From positions 7,652 through 65,678 of the forward strand of contig NZ_VMMX01000006.1 of the NCBI RefSeq assembly GCF_013277415.1: DNA of 58,027 nucleotides, read 5' to 3'. Made by a program: the position numbers and the translations under genes. The stretch comes from Streptococcus sp. 68 (GTDB lineage: Bacteria; Bacillota; Bacilli; Lactobacillales; Streptococcaceae). Shown here in pieces: positions 55,934-58,027 of this stretch; within the stretch, counting starts at the first letter, position 1; every line of letters starts with the position of its first letter. Under the pieces are notes generated by a model. That model ran no database searches and was not told the origin of the DNA. It worked only from the letters and a program-made list of their open reading frames with translations.

Positions 55934-57784
55934 ATGGAAAAATTTAATACCAATAAGCGCTATGCATTACGTAAACTCGGAAAGATTTTTGGTTCTGTGA
56001 TGGTCGGGCTAACTTTATTTTTAGGAGGAATCCTGAATACAAGTTTTGTTCATGCTGCTGATGGGATTCAATATGTCAGAGATGATACTAGAGATAAAGA
56101 AGAGGGAATAGAGTATGATGACGCTGATAATGGGGATATTATTGTAAAAGTAGCGACTAAACCTAAGGTAGTAACCAAGAAAATTTCAAGTACTCGAATT
56201 CGTTTTGAAAAAGATGAAACAAAAGACCGTAGTGAAAATCCTGTTACAATTGACGGAGAGGATGGCTATGTAACCACGACAAGGACCTACGATGTTGATT
56301 CAGAGACTGGTAAGGTCACAGAAAAGATTACTATAGACAGAAAAGAACCGACAGACACAGTTATCAAAGTTCCAGCCAAAAGCAAGGTTGAGCATAAAGT
56401 CCTTCCTACAAGTGTCATCCGTTATGAAAAAGATGAGAGTAGAGACCGAGGAGCTTCTATTGAGATGGTTGATGGAGAGGATGGCTATGTAACCACGACA
56501 AGGACCTACGATGTTGATTCAGAGACTGGTAAGGTCACAGAAAAGGTTACTGTAGACAGAAAAGAACCGACAGACACAGTTATCAAAGTTCCAGCCAAAA
56601 GCAAGGTTGAGCGTAAAGTCCTTCCTACAAGTGTCATCCGTTATGAAAAAGATGAGAGTAGAGACCGAGGAGCTTCTATTGAGATGGTTGACGGAGAGGA
56701 TGGCTATGTAACCACGACAAGAACCTATGATGTTAATCCAGAGACTGGTAAGGTCACAGAAAAGGTTACTGTAGACAGAAAAGAACCGACAGACACAGTT
56801 ATCAAAGTTCCAGCCAAAAGCAAGGTTGAAGAAGTTCTTGTTCCATTTGCTACTAAATATGAAGCAGACAATGACCTTTCTGCAGGACAGGAGCAAGAGA
56901 TTACTCTAGGAAAGAATGGGAAAACAGTTACAACGATAACTTATGATGTAGATGGAAAGAGTGGACAAGTAACTGAGAGTACTTTAAGTCAAAAAGAAGA
57001 CTCTCAAACACGAGTTGTTAAAAAAGGAACCAAGCCCCAAGTTCTTGTCCAAGAAATTCCAATCGAAACAGAGTATCTCGATGACCCAACTCTTGATAAG
57101 GGTCAAGAAGTAGAAGAAGCAGGAGAAATTGGTGAAATTACGCTTACTACAATTTATACTGTAGATGAACATGATGGAACAATTGAAGAAACTACTTCTC
57201 GTCAAATTACTAAAGAAATGGTAAAAAGACGTATAAGGAGAGGGACGAGAGAACCTGAAAAAGTTGTTGTTCCTGAGCAGTCATCTATTCCTTCGTATCC
57301 TGTATCTGTTACATCTAACCAAGGAACGGATGCAGCAGTAGAACCAGCTAAACCAGTTGCGCCAACAGGCTGGAAACAAGAAAATGGTATGTGGTATTTT
57401 TATAATACTGATGGTTCCATGGCAACGGGTTGGGTACAAGTGAATGGTTCATGGTACTACCTCAACTCTAATGGTTCCATGGTAACGGGTTGGGTACAAG
57501 TGAATGGTTCATGGTACTATCTCAACTCTAACGGTTCCATGGCAACAGGTTGGGAGCAAGTTGATGGTTCATGGTACTATCTAAACGATAATGGTTCCAT
57601 GGAGACAGGTTGGCTACAAAATAATGGTTCATGGTACTACCTCAACAGCAACGGTTCTATGAAAGCCACTCAATGGTTCCAAGTTGGTGGTAAATGGTAT
57701 TATGTAAATGCATCGGGTGAGCTAGCGGTCAATACAAGTATAGATGGTTATAGAGTCAATGATAATGGTGAATGGGTGCGTTAA
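55934..57784 (+). CDS. G5-domain choline-binding surface protein
   Basis: The 616-residue protein starts after GAAGGAGGATGTA. A signal peptide (about 1-42, cleaved after SFVHA) is followed by five G5 domains (about 70-430). The first three are almost identical, with a period of 73 residues; the last two are diverged. G5 domains bind zinc or sugars in other surface proteins. A linker leads to six choline-binding repeats (GWxQxNGxWYYLNSNGSMxTG type, about 475-600) that hold the protein to choline on teichoic acids. The repeats are near-identical at DNA level, so the copy number may vary. It is likely exposed on the cell surface; the ligand is unknown. The choline-binding tail supports a mitis-group host. 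Confidence 0.93.
   Translation: MEKFNTNKRYALRKLGKIFGSVMVGLTLFLGGILNTSFVHAADGIQYVRDDTRDKEEGIEYDDADNGDIIVKVATKPKVVTKKISSTRIRFEKDETKDRSENPVTIDGEDGYVTTTRTYDVDSETGKVTEKITIDRKEPTDTVIKVPAKSKVEHKVLPTSVIRYEKDESRDRGASIEMVDGEDGYVTTTRTYDVDSETGKVTEKVTVDRKEPTDTVIKVPAKSKVERKVLPTSVIRYEKDESRDRGASIEMVDGEDGYVTTTRTYDVNPETGKVTEKVTVDRKEPTDTVIKVPAKSKVEEVLVPFATKYEADNDLSAGQEQEITLGKNGKTVTTITYDVDGKSGQVTESTLSQKEDSQTRVVKKGTKPQVLVQEIPIETEYLDDPTLDKGQEVEEAGEIGEITLTTIYTVDEHDGTIEETTSRQITKEMVKRRIRRGTREPEKVVVPEQSSIPSYPVSVTSNQGTDAAVEPAKPVAPTGWKQENGMWYFYNTDGSMATGWVQVNGSWYYLNSNGSMVTGWVQVNGSWYYLNSNGSMATGWEQVDGSWYYLNDNGSMETGWLQNNGSWYYLNSNGSMKATQWFQVGGKWYYVNASGELAVNTSIDGYRVNDNGEWVR
56252..56842 (+). repeat. 219-bp tandem repeat in the G5 region
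   Basis: Units start at about 56252, 56471 and 56690, 219 bp apart (73 codons), and are nearly identical. They code for G5 domains and could expand or contract by recombination. Confidence 0.85.
57420..57660 (+). repeat. 60-bp repeats coding for choline-binding units
   Basis: Several 60-bp units share GGTTCATGGTACTA and GGTTCCATGG cores, each coding for 20 residues of the choline-binding domain. Confidence 0.85.
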
Positions 57785-57880
57785 TAGATTCCTCCCTGCG
57801 ACACAATTGATAATAGTATATCTGAATATATAATTATGTATAAAAAGCCATAGATAAGATCATCTTATAGCGACTATAAA

Positions 57881-57932
57881 AAAGTGAACAAGCCTAGTCT
57901 TCTGTACATTAGAATTCAGGTTTGTTCACTTT
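57881..57932. terminator. Stem-loop after the choline-binding protein gene
   Basis: AAAGTGAACAAGCCT (57881-57895) pairs with AGGTTTGTTCACTTT (57918-57932), with one mismatch and a 22-nt loop, followed by CTGTTTAA. It lies 100 bp after the gene and may act in both directions. Confidence 0.65.
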
Positions 57933-57940
57933 CTGTTTAA

Positions 57941-58027
57941 TACTCAATGAAAATCAAAGAGCAAACTAGAAAACTAGTCGCAGGTTGCTCAAAGTACTGC
58001 TTTGAGGCTGTAGATAGAACTGACGAA
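57941..58027 (+). repeat. BOX element (boxA and start of boxB, cut by window end)
   Basis: ACTCAATGAAAATCAAAGAG starts a typical boxA, and the GATAGAACTGACGAA at the window end matches boxB as in the first 43 bases of the window. Both are read in the plus direction. Confidence 0.9.

Overview
The window comes from a low-GC Gram-positive coccus of the Streptococcus mitis/oralis/pneumoniae group. This rests on BOX-type intergenic repeats at both ends, a choline-binding surface protein, a YSIRK-type giant surface protein, a glycine T-box, and housekeeping genes (pgdA, glyQS, nox, pdxST, trxB, def, cppA, guaA, pncB, nadE) whose order I recall as resembling the pneumococcal chromosome. I could not run alignments; species level is an inference, with S. 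mitis or a close relative most likely because of the oversized adhesin.

Layout. 1-110: part of a BOX element. 0.1-2.2 kb (minus): DEAD-box helicase and a Gfo/Idh/MocA oxidoreductase, overlapping by 4 bp. 2.4-3.5 kb: an Rpn/PD-(D/E)XK nuclease gene with a strong internal start site, followed by a remnant of a second copy. 3.5-4.6 kb: non-coding, repeat-rich. 4.6-17.2 kb: one giant surface-protein gene interrupted by a single frameshift near its 3' end. 17.6-19.3 kb: a small defence-like pocket (SIR2-like protein and an AbiEi/DUF6088-like antitoxin without its toxin). 19.4-26.5 kb: pgdA, aldo/keto reductase, T-box, a gluzincin-like protein, glyQ, glyS and a DUF896 gene. 26.6-31.1 kb: a flavin-redox cluster (two FMN reductases, one ending in flavinylation-like motifs, apbE) and nox. 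31.3-33.9 kb: pdxST, hemolysin III, DUF1836. 34.0-37.4 kb: acetyltransferase, ogt, ArsC/Spx-like protein, amino-acid ABC permease and ATPase, DUF4059. 37.4-46.1 kb: trxB, rRNA methyltransferase, def, CapA-like protein, HAD phosphatase, SGNH hydrolase, cppA, serine hydrolase, EamA transporter, GntR regulator. 46.3-47.8 kb: guaA. 47.9-50.4 kb: an EcoRV-like type II restriction-modification pair plus a small gene whose only apparent fault is an ATA in place of a start codon. 50.8-55.3 kb: U32 peptidase-family protein, pncB-nadE, acetyltransferase. 55.9-57.8 kb: G5-domain choline-binding protein. 57.9 kb to end: another BOX element.

How the genes work together. apbE sits in one operon with a reductase whose C-terminus carries two ApbE-type acceptor motifs, so enzyme and likely substrate are co-transcribed. 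pncB and nadE form a two-step NAD route. pdxS and pdxT form PLP synthase. The T-box controls a glycyl-tRNA synthetase operon that begins with a metallopeptidase-like gene. Three separate loci (Rpn, SIR2/AbiEi-like, EcoRV-like RM) are defence related and sit in the gaps between conserved housekeeping blocks. The most promising leads are the solitary SIR2-like gene beside the orphan antitoxin, the intragenic start in rpn, the EcoRV-like island with its ATA-start companion, and the double-sided membrane anchor of the giant adhesin.
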